Origin: an uncultured bacterium
GTDB lineage: Bacteria > Planctomycetota > UBA1135 > GCA-002686595
Assembly (NCBI GenBank): GCA_938083085.1
Contig: CALLKX010000057.1
Span: 79,994-143,993 of the forward strand
DNA: 64,000 nucleotides
Reading direction: 5' to 3'
The notes beneath the pieces are model-generated. The model saw nothing but the letters and a program-made list of their open reading frames with translations, had not been told where the DNA came from and did not search any database. The translations under genes and the position numbers were made by a program. How positions within the stretch are numbered: the stretch's first letter is position 1; each line of letters opens with the position of its first letter. This document shows positions 28,818-37,047 of the stretch, in pieces.

Positions 28818-30101
28818 ATGCGCTCGCTCCGCCTCACCCAGCACGCCCTCGTGGCTGTCGTCCTCGTCTTGCTCTCCGGTGGCCCACTGACCGCGGCACC
28901 GGCGCAACGGCGAACCGTGAGTCCAGCCTCGACCGGCACGAGCGCTAGTCGCCCTGCCGCGCAGGACCAGCAGGGGAGGCCCACCCAACCGGAAGGAGAG
29001 GATCCGGGTCAGCAGCCGTGGGCTCCTCGCACCCCGTTGGAGATCGAGCTGATGAGCAGATTCTCCGACTGCTTCTTCATCGTGGTCGGGGACGAGGTGG
29101 TGACCCAGAGCGACCTTCAGCAGATGGTCGCCAGTCCCAGCTTCGAGGATCCGACACCGTTTCTTCCTGCGGATATCAGTCCCCGAGAACTCGCCCGCGA
29201 GCGACTCATGGCGGCAGCGCTGCAACAGACCGAGGCGCAGCTGAAGATCGAGGGTGGCCAGAACCAGGGGTTCGAGCCAGAGTTGATCGAGCGCGCGCTG
29301 ACGGGCGATATGGAGAGGCAGGTCATCGCCAGGGGTGGCCCAGTGAAGTTCGGTGATTACCTCGCGTCGATCGGCCAAGACGCGGACTCATTCCGCGCCA
29401 TCCTGCGCACGAGGTTGATGTCTCAGATCTGGACGGACTCCGTGACAGGCCGGACGGAAGGGGCCACCGGCCGGATCTATGTGGACAGCTATATCCGTCC
29501 GAGCACCCTCTATCGGAGATACCAGGCCGACCTCGCCACCCCCGACATCCAGCGCGCAGCCGAGGTAGGACGGCAGCCGGCGAAGGTGTCCATCAGGCGG
29601 CTGATCATCAGCAGTCAACTCGAGGGGGACGAACAGAAGGCCTCGGATCTGGCCGAGGCCTGCCGCGAATTTCTCCTCACCGGCGCGGGCTCCTTCGAGG
29701 ACCTCGTCAACCAGTACGCCCCTGAGGACAACAAGGGGAGCGGCAGCCGCCTCAACGAGAGCGAGCAAGACATGTCCCGATTGCTCCAGAGATTCCATCC
29801 CGGGCCCGCGAGCGCCGATTTCCTCGCCACAGCGGCCCCTGGGGACCTGTCACCCGTGCTCATGTTCTCGGCGGGGGATGGCTCGTCGTACTTCATCCTG
29901 TACCGATTCGAAGGCCGTAGCGAGGCGGTCGAGGCCTTCCCCTTTGGCGACCTTGAGCTCCAGCAGAGCCTCCGAGAAGCGATCTCCAATGAGAATCGGG
30001 GCCGCCGCATCACAAGAGGCGTGAGCATCTTGGCCAGGACCACCCGCGTCTCGGATCCGGCGGTTCGAGAGATCCTCATCAAGGGAGGCGGGGCACGCTG
30101 A
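28818..30101 (+). CDS. SurA-like peptidyl-prolyl isomerase/chaperone, exported
   Basis: A 427-residue protein with an N-terminal signal peptide (TQHALVAVVLVLLSGGPLTAAPA), then a Gln/Pro-rich spacer. The SurA_N-like helical region begins at FSDCFFIVVGDEVVTQSDLQQM, which resembles the 'iva.VNdevIt.sel' start of SurA. A parvulin-like domain follows at about residues 255-370 (VSIRRLIISSQLEGDEQKAS, GSFEDLVNQYAPEDN, PGDLSPVLMFSAGDGSSYFILY). It probably assists folding of periplasmic or outer-membrane proteins. It begins 31 bp after mfd. The parvulin core is diverged, so isomerase activity is uncertain. Confidence 0.7.
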   Translation: MRSLRLTQHALVAVVLVLLSGGPLTAAPAQRRTVSPASTGTSASRPAAQDQQGRPTQPEGEDPGQQPWAPRTPLEIELMSRFSDCFFIVVGDEVVTQSDLQQMVASPSFEDPTPFLPADISPRELARERLMAAALQQTEAQLKIEGGQNQGFEPELIERALTGDMERQVIARGGPVKFGDYLASIGQDADSFRAILRTRLMSQIWTDSVTGRTEGATGRIYVDSYIRPSTLYRRYQADLATPDIQRAAEVGRQPAKVSIRRLIISSQLEGDEQKASDLAEACREFLLTGAGSFEDLVNQYAPEDNKGSGSRLNESEQDMSRLLQRFHPGPASADFLATAAPGDLSPVLMFSAGDGSSYFILYRFEGRSEAVEAFPFGDLELQQSLREAISNENRGRRITRGVSILARTTRVSDPAVREILIKGGGAR

Positions 30102-30386
30102 GGCGCCCAGGCACCCCTGGATCTGCCTCCAGGCTGGCTTCCCTGCCCGTCAGCGGTAGCCGAGAGGAGAATCGCTGGATAACCTCTGAACCCCGCTCGG
30201 CGCCCCGCGTTGAGTGGCTGCCCGGTCGGCAACCGCTGCCCGCGCACCTCGTACTCCACCTCCATCGGTCACCGGATCTCCGTTGACCGCTCCCACCCAA
30301 CGGGCGGCCTCTCCAGGGAGCCACCCCCAGGAAACCGCCCCGGGAAGCCCCTCTGGCCGAGCAGCCAGCCCGGCGACGTCAACGCC

Positions 30387-31949
30387 ATGAGCAACGACTA
30401 CAAGGACATCCAGATCGAATCCTCCATGCCCAAGCCCTGGGAGGAGGAGGAGACGTTCAACGACGTCCTCTACGAATGGATGAAGAGTGGGCCCTGGCTG
30501 CTGCTCTCCGGCGGCCTGCACCTAGTGGCCTTCCTCATCGTCGCGAACATCCCGTGGAGCATCTTCGACTCGACCCCGGACCAGAACGTCCAGGCCTCGA
30601 TCGAGCAGGCTCCCGAGCCCGAGGTCGAGGAGCCCGAAGAGCCCGAAGAGGAGATCGAGGAGGAGACCGAGGAGGAGCCCATCATCGAGGACTTCGAGGT
30701 CTCCGACCACAACGAGACGGACACGAACGAGGAGTTCGAGCAGTCGGAGGGCGACCCGACCATGGATTCGGACTCCCCCTTCGACAAGAACAACAGCAAC
30801 TCGCTGCTCGGCATCGGCGGGGGCGCCGGTGGCAAGTATGGCGGCCGCTTCGGTGGCAAGCGCAACCTGCGCGCCGGCGGTGGTAAGGGCACCGAGCAGG
30901 CCATCAAGGACGGCCTTGAGTGGCTCAAGAAGCACCAGGACAAGGACGGCAAGTGGGCCTGCGCCGACTTCATGAAGCACGACCCCCCCGGGGATAAGTG
31001 CGACGGCGGCGGCGACGAGATCCACGACATCGGCGCCACAGGGCTCGCGCTGCTGGCCTTCCTTGGAGACGGCCACACCATGACCCGCGGCACCTACAAG
31101 GACGTGGTGAAGCGTGGGATCAAGTGGCTCGTTCAGGAGCAGGACCGCGAGAGCGGTCTGTTCGGTGACGGGGTCGGCAAGCACTACCTCTACGACCACT
31201 CGATCGCGACGCTCGCCATGTGCGAGACCTTCTACCTCGACAAGTCGACCCTGCTGAAGACCAAGGCCCAGAAGGCCATGGCCTTCATCAGCCGCGCACG
31301 AAACCCGTACGGTGTTTGGCGCTACGACGTCCCGCCCAACGGCGACAACGACACGTCGGTCACCGGCTGGATGGTCTTCGCCATGAAGTCCGCCGAGGAA
31401 GGCAAGCTGAAGATCGACCGTCAGGCCTACAACGACTCGATCAACTGGTTCGACGAGATGACCGATCCTGGCACGGGCCGGGTCGGGTACACGGCAGACG
31501 CTGGCCCCGGCACCCCGAGCTCTCGCGTGACGGGTATGAACGATCAGTACCCCGCCGAGAACGGCGAGGCGCTCACCGCCGTGGCCTTGCTGTGCCGGTT
31601 CTTCCTCGGCCAGAACCCCGACGACAACCCGGTCATGAAGCAGCACGCTGACCTGCTGCTCCGCGACCTCCCCGAGTGGGACGGAAAGGACGGCCTGACC
31701 AACGACATGTACTACTGGTACTACGGGTCGTACGCCATGTTCCAGATGGGCGGCAAGTACTGGAAGGCGTGGAAGAAGGCGCTCGAGACGGCGGTCCTCC
31801 GCTCCCAGCGCAAGGACGGCTCCTCGAAGGGTTCCTGGGACCCGAACGGCCCCTGGGGCTACGCCGGCGGCCGGGTCTACTCCACGGCGACCATGGTGCT
31901 CTGCCTCGAGGCGTACTACCGCTACGCGCGCGTCCTCGGCGCTCGCTGA
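30387..31949 (+). CDS. Membrane-anchored squalene-cyclase-like repeat protein (copy 1)
   Basis: A 520-residue protein. The N terminus (ETFNDVLYEWMKSGPWLLLS) leads to one membrane segment (GGLHLVAFLIVANIPWSIF). A very acidic Glu/Pro-rich linker (about residues 72-125) and a Gly-rich stretch with GGRFGGKRN follow. From about residue 170 it has alpha/alpha-barrel repeats of the prenyltransferase/squalene-oxidase type (AIKDGLEWLKKHQDKDGKW, GATGLALLAFLGDGHT, ATLAMCETFYL). The catalytic DxDD of squalene-hopene cyclase is not present; the corresponding place reads GDNDTSVTGW. It is thus probably not a terpene cyclase but a structural or binding protein with its domain outside the cytoplasmic membrane. 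It is followed by a terminator and then a close paralogue. Confidence 0.75.
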   Translation: MSNDYKDIQIESSMPKPWEEEETFNDVLYEWMKSGPWLLLSGGLHLVAFLIVANIPWSIFDSTPDQNVQASIEQAPEPEVEEPEEPEEEIEEETEEEPIIEDFEVSDHNETDTNEEFEQSEGDPTMDSDSPFDKNNSNSLLGIGGGAGGKYGGRFGGKRNLRAGGGKGTEQAIKDGLEWLKKHQDKDGKWACADFMKHDPPGDKCDGGGDEIHDIGATGLALLAFLGDGHTMTRGTYKDVVKRGIKWLVQEQDRESGLFGDGVGKHYLYDHSIATLAMCETFYLDKSTLLKTKAQKAMAFISRARNPYGVWRYDVPPNGDNDTSVTGWMVFAMKSAEEGKLKIDRQAYNDSINWFDEMTDPGTGRVGYTADAGPGTPSSRVTGMNDQYPAENGEALTAVALLCRFFLGQNPDDNPVMKQHADLLLRDLPEWDGKDGLTNDMYYWYYGSYAMFQMGGKYWKAWKKALETAVLRSQRKDGSSKGSWDPNGPWGYAGGRVYSTATMVLCLEAYYRYARVLGAR

Positions 31950-31973
31950 TCCAGGGCGGATCACTCCGCCAGC

Positions 31974-32013
31974 CAGAACGCCCGCGTGGTCCTCGGACCG
32001 CGCGGGCGTTCTG
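31974..32013 (+). terminator. Hairpin terminator after cyclase-like copy 1
   Basis: Perfect 13-bp inverted repeat CAGAACGCCCGCG (31974-31986) with its complement (32001-32013), 14-base loop. It starts 25 bp past the stop. The tail is CGTTGAGG, not T-rich. Confidence 0.7.
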
Positions 32014-32157
32014 CGTTGAGGCCAGAACGGGCCGGCCGCAGCGGCCCCCCCCCCGCCGGTTCAGTCAAACACGACCTTATTTTGGGCGTGAACCGACCTC
32101 CTCGACCTCCGTTCCCGGTGGCGACCACGTGATCGCCCGAGCGGCGAGGAGCCCCTT

Positions 32158-33696
32158 ATGAAGACTGAATCGACCCCTGCCATCGCACCCCGCACCACCT
32201 CCTGGGAGGAGGAGTCCTTCGGCGACGCGCTCTACCAATGGATGGATCGCGCCCCCTGGATCGCGATCTCCGGGATGCTCCACCTGGTGGCCTTCCTGAT
32301 CCTCGCCGCCATCCCCTGGTCGATCTTCGACGAGGAGCAGCCGCAGGTGATCACCACGGCCATCGAGCCGGTCGAGGTGCCAGAGATCCTCGAGCCCGAG
32401 GAGCCCGTCGAGGTCATCGAGCCCGAGCAGCTGTCCGAGGTCGTCCCGGAGGTCGAGATTGACCAGCCGGTGCAGAGCGAGCTGTTCACCGAGGAGAACT
32501 CCACGACACCCGACGGCGACCCCATGCTCGACAGCGTCGCTCCCTTCGACAGCGTCAGCCCCGAAGCGATCGTCGGCATCGGGCCCGGGGGTCCTCCCGG
32601 AAGCGCCGGTCGCTTCGGGACCGGCGCCGGTGGGCCGGGCGGCAAGCCCGGCGCAAGGTGCGTGAAGATCGCGCTCGACTGGCTCGCCGAACACCAGGAC
32701 GCGGACGGGGGCTGGGATGCCGACGGCTTCATGAAGCACGACCCCGCGGGCGACCGGACCGACGGTCCCGGCTACGCGAACCATGACATCGGGGTCACCG
32801 GGCTCGCGCTGCTCGCCTTCCTCGGGAACGGCCACACCATGACCCGTGGCGTGCACAAGGAGGTCGTCCGACGCGGCATCAAGTGGCTCGCCAGCGAGCA
32901 GGACCGCGAGTCGGGGCTGTTCGGCGAGGAGATCGGCCACGCGTTCCTTTACGACCACGCCATCGCCACCCTCGCCATGTGCGAGTCCTACTACCTGGAC
33001 CGCTCGACGGTGCTGAAGTCGAAGGTCCAGCGCGCGCTGAACTACATCAGCCGCGCGCGCAACCCCTACGGCGTGTGGGGCTACTCCGTCCCCCCGGACG
33101 GGACCAACGACACATCCGTCACCGGCTGGATGGTGCTCGCCATGAAGTCGGCCGAGGACGCGGGCCTGCGGGTGGACCGCGAGGCTTTCGTCGCAGCCGC
33201 CCAGTGGTTCGACGAGATGACCGATCCGGGGACCGGGAGGGTGGGCTACCGGGAGACCGGCTCCGCCAGCTCACGCGTGCGCGGGATGAACGACCAGTAC
33301 CCGGTGGAGAAGGGCGAGGCGCTGACCTCGGTGGCCCTGCTGTGCCGGTTCTTCCTCGGCCAGGACCCGGCGGAGGAGCCGCTCATGGGCCAGCACGCGG
33401 ACCTGATCCTCAGCGCCCTCCCCCAGTGGGACCCCGAGGGGCTCGGCTGCGACATGTACCACTGGTACTACGGCTCCTACGCCATGTACCAGATGGGAGG
33501 CGACCACTGGCGTCGCTGGCGCAAGGCCATGGAGCCCGCGGTCATCGAGTCCCAGCGCAAGGACGGCGCGGCTCGAGGGTCCTGGGACCCGGTTGGGCCC
33601 TGGGGCAAGCCCGGCGGCCGCGTCTACTCGACGGCCACCATGGCCCTCTGCCTGGAGGCCTACTACCGCTACGGGCGAATCCTCGGCGGCAGGTGA
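32158..33696 (+). CDS. Membrane-anchored squalene-cyclase-like repeat protein (copy 2)
   Basis: A 512-residue tandem paralogue of the protein at 30387-31949, with the same architecture: ESFGDALYQWMDRAPW, a membrane segment (GMLHLVAFLILAAIPWSIF), a Glu/Pro/Val-rich linker (VEVPEILEPEEPVEVIEPEQ), a Gly-rich patch and then the cyclase-like repeats. Long segments are near-identical between copies (GIKWLxxEQDRESGLFG, FISRARNPYGVW, MNDQYPxExGEALT, VALLCRFFLGQ). The linkers have diverged. The DxDD motif is again absent (GTNDTSVTGW). Each copy has its own terminator, so the two can be expressed separately. The function is unknown; the anchored arm with a TonB-like acidic/proline linker suggests an extracytoplasmic role. 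Confidence 0.75.
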   Translation: MKTESTPAIAPRTTSWEEESFGDALYQWMDRAPWIAISGMLHLVAFLILAAIPWSIFDEEQPQVITTAIEPVEVPEILEPEEPVEVIEPEQLSEVVPEVEIDQPVQSELFTEENSTTPDGDPMLDSVAPFDSVSPEAIVGIGPGGPPGSAGRFGTGAGGPGGKPGARCVKIALDWLAEHQDADGGWDADGFMKHDPAGDRTDGPGYANHDIGVTGLALLAFLGNGHTMTRGVHKEVVRRGIKWLASEQDRESGLFGEEIGHAFLYDHAIATLAMCESYYLDRSTVLKSKVQRALNYISRARNPYGVWGYSVPPDGTNDTSVTGWMVLAMKSAEDAGLRVDREAFVAAAQWFDEMTDPGTGRVGYRETGSASSRVRGMNDQYPVEKGEALTSVALLCRFFLGQDPAEEPLMGQHADLILSALPQWDPEGLGCDMYHWYYGSYAMYQMGGDHWRRWRKAMEPAVIESQRKDGAARGSWDPVGPWGKPGGRVYSTATMALCLEAYYRYGRILGGR

Positions 33697-33748
33697 GGGC
33701 CGGGGGGGAGGGCGCGGGGCCGATCCCGCGCCCCTGCCCCCCCTCACC
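33692..33748 (+). terminator. Hairpin terminator after cyclase-like copy 2
   Basis: Long imperfect hairpin overlapping the stop codon. GGTGAGGG (33692-33699) pairs with CCCTCACC (33741-33748), and the inner GGGCGCGGG pairs with CCCGCGCCC. There is no U-tract. Confidence 0.55.
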
Positions 33749-33962
33749 CTGACCGCCGTGCCCGCGGGGGCACGTCGTTCGACCAAGTTCGGTGGCCCGC
33801 CGGCGCTCGATCGCGACGGACTTCGCTCGCCGGCCTGCCCGTGCCGGGCCGCAAGATGTCCAGAATGGGGGCGGCGCCGAATCTGTCGCCGAGCCCTGCG
33901 ACCATCACCCGCGGAAGGGCCTCAAGTCGCTACCAGCGGACCAGTTGCGGCGTCAGGGCGGA

Positions 33963-33978
33963 CCACAACATTTGGGGT
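33963..33978 (+). promoter_or_regulatory. NrdR-box-like site 1
   Basis: CCACAACATTTGGGGT resembles the 16-bp NrdR box (ACACAATATATTGTGT-like). It lies just upstream of the candidate -10 element of nrdAB, where a bound repressor would block RNA polymerase. It is the weaker of the two boxes. Confidence 0.55.
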
Positions 33979-33999
33979 GCACCAGCCTGAGCTCGCCCA

Positions 34000-34005
34000 T
34001 ATACT
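34000..34005 (+). promoter_or_regulatory. Candidate -10 element of the nrdAB promoter
   Basis: TATACT lies between the two NrdR-like boxes, about 80 bp upstream of the chosen nrdA start. A good -35 at 17-bp spacing is not evident. The rest of the 388-bp region between 33697 and 34084 holds only the preceding terminator and the two boxes. Confidence 0.35.
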
Positions 34006-34046
34006 GGGGCCATGACGCCTACCCATCCGCTCTTCATGGAGAATGA

Positions 34047-34062
34047 CCACAAGATGTTGTGG
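34047..34062 (+). promoter_or_regulatory. NrdR-box-like site 2
   Basis: CCACAAGATGTTGTGG is an almost perfect palindrome (ACCACAA...TTGTGGT with a 4-bp centre) and a strong match to the NrdR consensus. Its centre is 84 bp from that of site 1, eight helical turns. It lies upstream of the chosen nrdA ATG at 34085, in the likely 5' leader. Confidence 0.7.
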
Positions 34063-34084
34063 TCGAGCTACCGAAGAAGTGGAC

Positions 34085-36967
34085 ATGGTCGACGCCACGC
34101 CGACAGAACCTACAGGGGGCACGAGTCAGCCCGATCTGCCAGGCACGGGGCCTCCCCCGGCCGCTCGATCCCCCTACCCAGCCTCCGGCAGCCCTGTCCG
34201 ATCCGACCTTCAGGGGTTCGGCTCTGTCCAGGGCCAGCGGGCAGGTCACGGGGCTCCAGCTAGCCCCAACCTCCCGGCCGAACCGAGTTTCGAAGACACC
34301 GCCATCCTGAGGGAACCGGCGTCCGAAACCACCGGCCCCGCGAAAGGCTCCAGCGCGCTGAGCCGATCGCAGAGCGACCTGACGGGTCGCGGAACCGGCG
34401 CGGATTCCCTAGGGGGAGCTCCGCCCACCGAGACCACGCCCCGTCCGCCCGCTGGAGCCCCCCCCCACCAAGCGCCACCCGCCTTTCCCGAGACCCTCGC
34501 CCCCCAGCTCGAAAGCATGGATCGCACCCACGCCGACGAATCGAACGCCGCCACCGCCGCCCTCCCCGAGTCCACCGCCAGCGCAAGCAGCGGCAACCCA
34601 CCGGCTAACGCCTCACCCGGCGCTGAAGCCCCCGGGATGCGGGTCAGCAAGCGCGACGGGGGCCTTGAACCTGTCGACCTGAACAAGATCGTTCGGGCCG
34701 TGAGCCGCTGCGCGGAGGGGCTGACGGATGTCGACCCTATGCGCATTGCCACCCGCACCATCAGCGGGCTGTATGACGGAGCCACGACCTCCGAGTTGGA
34801 CCGACTCTCGATCCAGACCGCGGCCTCACTGACGGCCGAAGAGCCGGCGTACAGCCGCCTGGCCGCCCGGCTGCTCGGCACGTACATCGACAAGGAGGTC
34901 CAGAACCAGGAGATCTACTCCTTCAGCCAGTCTGTCCGGCTGGGCCATGAGCTGGGGATCATCAACGATCAGACTGCAGAGTTCGTCTCCGCCAACGCAC
35001 GCAAGCTCAACGACACGATCGAGGCTGACCGGGGCAACCTGTTCGAGTACTTCGGCCTCAGGACGGTCTACGACCGGTACCTGCTGAAGCACCCGAGCAG
35101 CCGGCACGTGCTCGAGACCCCGCAGTATTTCTTCATGCGGGTCGCCTGCGGCCTGGCCCAGTCGCCGAGCGAGGCCCGGGACTTCTACCGCCTGATCTCC
35201 TCGCTGCGGTACCTCCCGAGCTCCCCCACGCTCTTCAACTCCGGCACGCTCCACCAGCAGCTCTCGTCGTGCTACCTGCTCGACTCGCCGCAGGACGACC
35301 TGGAGTCGATCTACGACCGCTACCAGGACATCGCGCGGCTCTCGAAGTTCGCGGGCGGGATCGGCGTGGCGTACCACCGCGTCCGCTCGCGTGGCTCCCT
35401 CATCCGGGGCACCAACGGGGAGAGCAACGGGATCGTCCCGTGGCTCAAGACCCTCGACAGCTCCGTGGCCGCCGTCAACCAGGGCGGCCGCCGGAAGGGC
35501 GCCGCGTGCGTGTATCTCGAGACCTGGCACGCTGACATCGAGGAGTTCCTCGAGCTCCGCGACAACACCGGAGACGAGGCGCGCCGGACCCACAACCTGA
35601 ACCTGGCGAACTGGGTGTCGGACCTCTTCATGCGTCGCGTGGAGCAGGACGAAATGTGGTCGCTGTTCGACCCCAAGCGTCACCCGCTGCTGTGCGACAC
35701 GCACGGCGAGGAGTTCGAGCGCATCTACCTCGATGCCGAGAAGAAGGGAGAGTTCGAGCGTCAGGTCAAGGCGCGCGACCTCTACTCCCGGATGATGCGC
35801 ACCCTGGCGCAGACGGGAAACGGCTGGATGACCTTCAAGGACACCAGTAACCGAACCTGCAACCAGGCGAAGGTCGCCGGTAACGTCGTCCACCTCTCCA
35901 ACCTCTGTACGGAGATCCTCGAGATCACCTCGAAGGACGAGACGGCGGTCTGCAACCTCGGCTCCGTCAACCTCGGCAAGTTCGTCGCGATCGACGAGGC
36001 AGGCACCGCCAGCTTTGACTTCGAGGCCCTCGGAGAGGTCGTCCAGACCGCGGTCAAGTACCTCGACCGGGTCATCGACATCAACTTCTACCCCACCGAC
36101 GAGGCATCCACCTCGAACAGCCGCTGGCGACCGGTGGGGCTCGGGTGCATGGGCTTGCAGGACGTCCTGTTCAAGCTGCGCCTGAACTTCGACTCTCCGG
36201 AGGCCCTGAAGCTGACCGCTCAGATCCAGGAGCACGTGTACCTGCACGCGGTCCGTACCTCGGCGAAGATCGCCGAGGAGCTCGGGGCCCACGAGGCCTT
36301 CGATGACACCTGGGCCGCCGAGGGCAAGCTCCAGTTCGACCTCTGGGACGTCAAGCCGACCCTCACCGAGGAGTGGGCCGAGGTGAAGGCACAGATCGCC
36401 AAGACTGGCCTGCGCAACAGCCTCATCATCGCGATCGCCCCCACGGCAACGATCGCGAGCATCGCCGGCTGCTACGAGTGCATTGAGCCGCAGGTCTCCA
36501 ACCTGTTCAAGCGGGAGACCCTCTCCGGGGACTTCATGCAGATCAATAACTACCTCGTCAACGACCTGAAGGAACGCGGCCTCTGGGATGACTCCATGCG
36601 GCAGCAGATCAAGCAGGCCGAGGGCTCCATCCAGGGGATCGATTCGCTTCCCAAGGAGCTGCAGGAGCTCTACCGCACCGCGTGGGAGGTCCCCCAAAAG
36701 GCTCTCGTTGACCTCGGCGCCGCTCGCGGCCCGTTTATCGATCAGAGCCAGTCCCTGAACCTCTTCATGGCCTCTCCCACCATCGGGAAGCTCTCCTCCA
36801 TGTACCTGTACGCCTGGAAGCAGGGCCTGAAGACCACGTACTACCTCCGCTCACGCCCGGCGACTCGCATCCGCCAGACCGAGGCCTCCAGCGCCGCCAC
36901 GGTGTCCGACGCGGACGCCGTCGCGTGCTCGCTGGAGAACCCGGAGTCCTGCGAGTCCTGCACGTGA
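34085..36967 (+). CDS. nrdA: Class I ribonucleotide reductase alpha (large) subunit
   Basis: Reduces ribonucleoside diphosphates to deoxyribonucleotides with NrdB. The 960-residue protein has an ATP-cone (about residues 185-275, MRVSKRDGGLEPVDLNKIVRAVSRC), which is the dATP/ATP activity switch. The catalytic barrel follows: LSSCYLLDSPQDDLES (redox Cys), LSNLCTEILEITS (thiyl-radical Cys), AVCNLGSVNLGKF (second redox Cys) and PTATIASIAGCYECIEPQ. The radical-transfer Tyr pair lies in TTYYLRSRP, and a C-terminal Cys pair in SCESCT. The first ~184 residues are low-complexity Pro/Ser/Thr and not family-like; an internal ATG at 34517 (residue 145) is an alternative start. The ATG at 34043 would place the NrdR box inside the gene. 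It is followed 80 bp later by nrdB. Confidence 0.95.
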   Translation: MVDATPTEPTGGTSQPDLPGTGPPPAARSPYPASGSPVRSDLQGFGSVQGQRAGHGAPASPNLPAEPSFEDTAILREPASETTGPAKGSSALSRSQSDLTGRGTGADSLGGAPPTETTPRPPAGAPPHQAPPAFPETLAPQLESMDRTHADESNAATAALPESTASASSGNPPANASPGAEAPGMRVSKRDGGLEPVDLNKIVRAVSRCAEGLTDVDPMRIATRTISGLYDGATTSELDRLSIQTAASLTAEEPAYSRLAARLLGTYIDKEVQNQEIYSFSQSVRLGHELGIINDQTAEFVSANARKLNDTIEADRGNLFEYFGLRTVYDRYLLKHPSSRHVLETPQYFFMRVACGLAQSPSEARDFYRLISSLRYLPSSPTLFNSGTLHQQLSSCYLLDSPQDDLESIYDRYQDIARLSKFAGGIGVAYHRVRSRGSLIRGTNGESNGIVPWLKTLDSSVAAVNQGGRRKGAACVYLETWHADIEEFLELRDNTGDEARRTHNLNLANWVSDLFMRRVEQDEMWSLFDPKRHPLLCDTHGEEFERIYLDAEKKGEFERQVKARDLYSRMMRTLAQTGNGWMTFKDTSNRTCNQAKVAGNVVHLSNLCTEILEITSKDETAVCNLGSVNLGKFVAIDEAGTASFDFEALGEVVQTAVKYLDRVIDINFYPTDEASTSNSRWRPVGLGCMGLQDVLFKLRLNFDSPEALKLTAQIQEHVYLHAVRTSAKIAEELGAHEAFDDTWAAEGKLQFDLWDVKPTLTEEWAEVKAQIAKTGLRNSLIIAIAPTATIASIAGCYECIEPQVSNLFKRETLSGDFMQINNYLVNDLKERGLWDDSMRQQIKQAEGSIQGIDSLPKELQELYRTAWEVPQKALVDLGAARGPFIDQSQSLNLFMASPTIGKLSSMYLYAWKQGLKTTYYLRSRPATRIRQTEASSAATVSDADAVACSLENPESCESCT

Positions 36968-37047
36968 GCCCCAGCCGCCGGCGCGCTGCGCCGGCGGCCA
37001 CCCGTCCAAACGAACCGCACCACCCCCCTACCGCAACTGCACCGCTC

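Noticed and set aside
30522-31964. 480-codon open frame antisense to the first cyclase-like gene
   Set aside because: Valine/leucine/alanine-rich shadow frame with no motif; the plus-strand protein has clear domains and its own terminator.
34043-34084. Upstream ATG as the start of nrdA
   Set aside because: It would place the strong NrdR palindrome within the coding sequence; the next in-frame ATG at 34085 avoids this. The alternative is kept open in the annotation.
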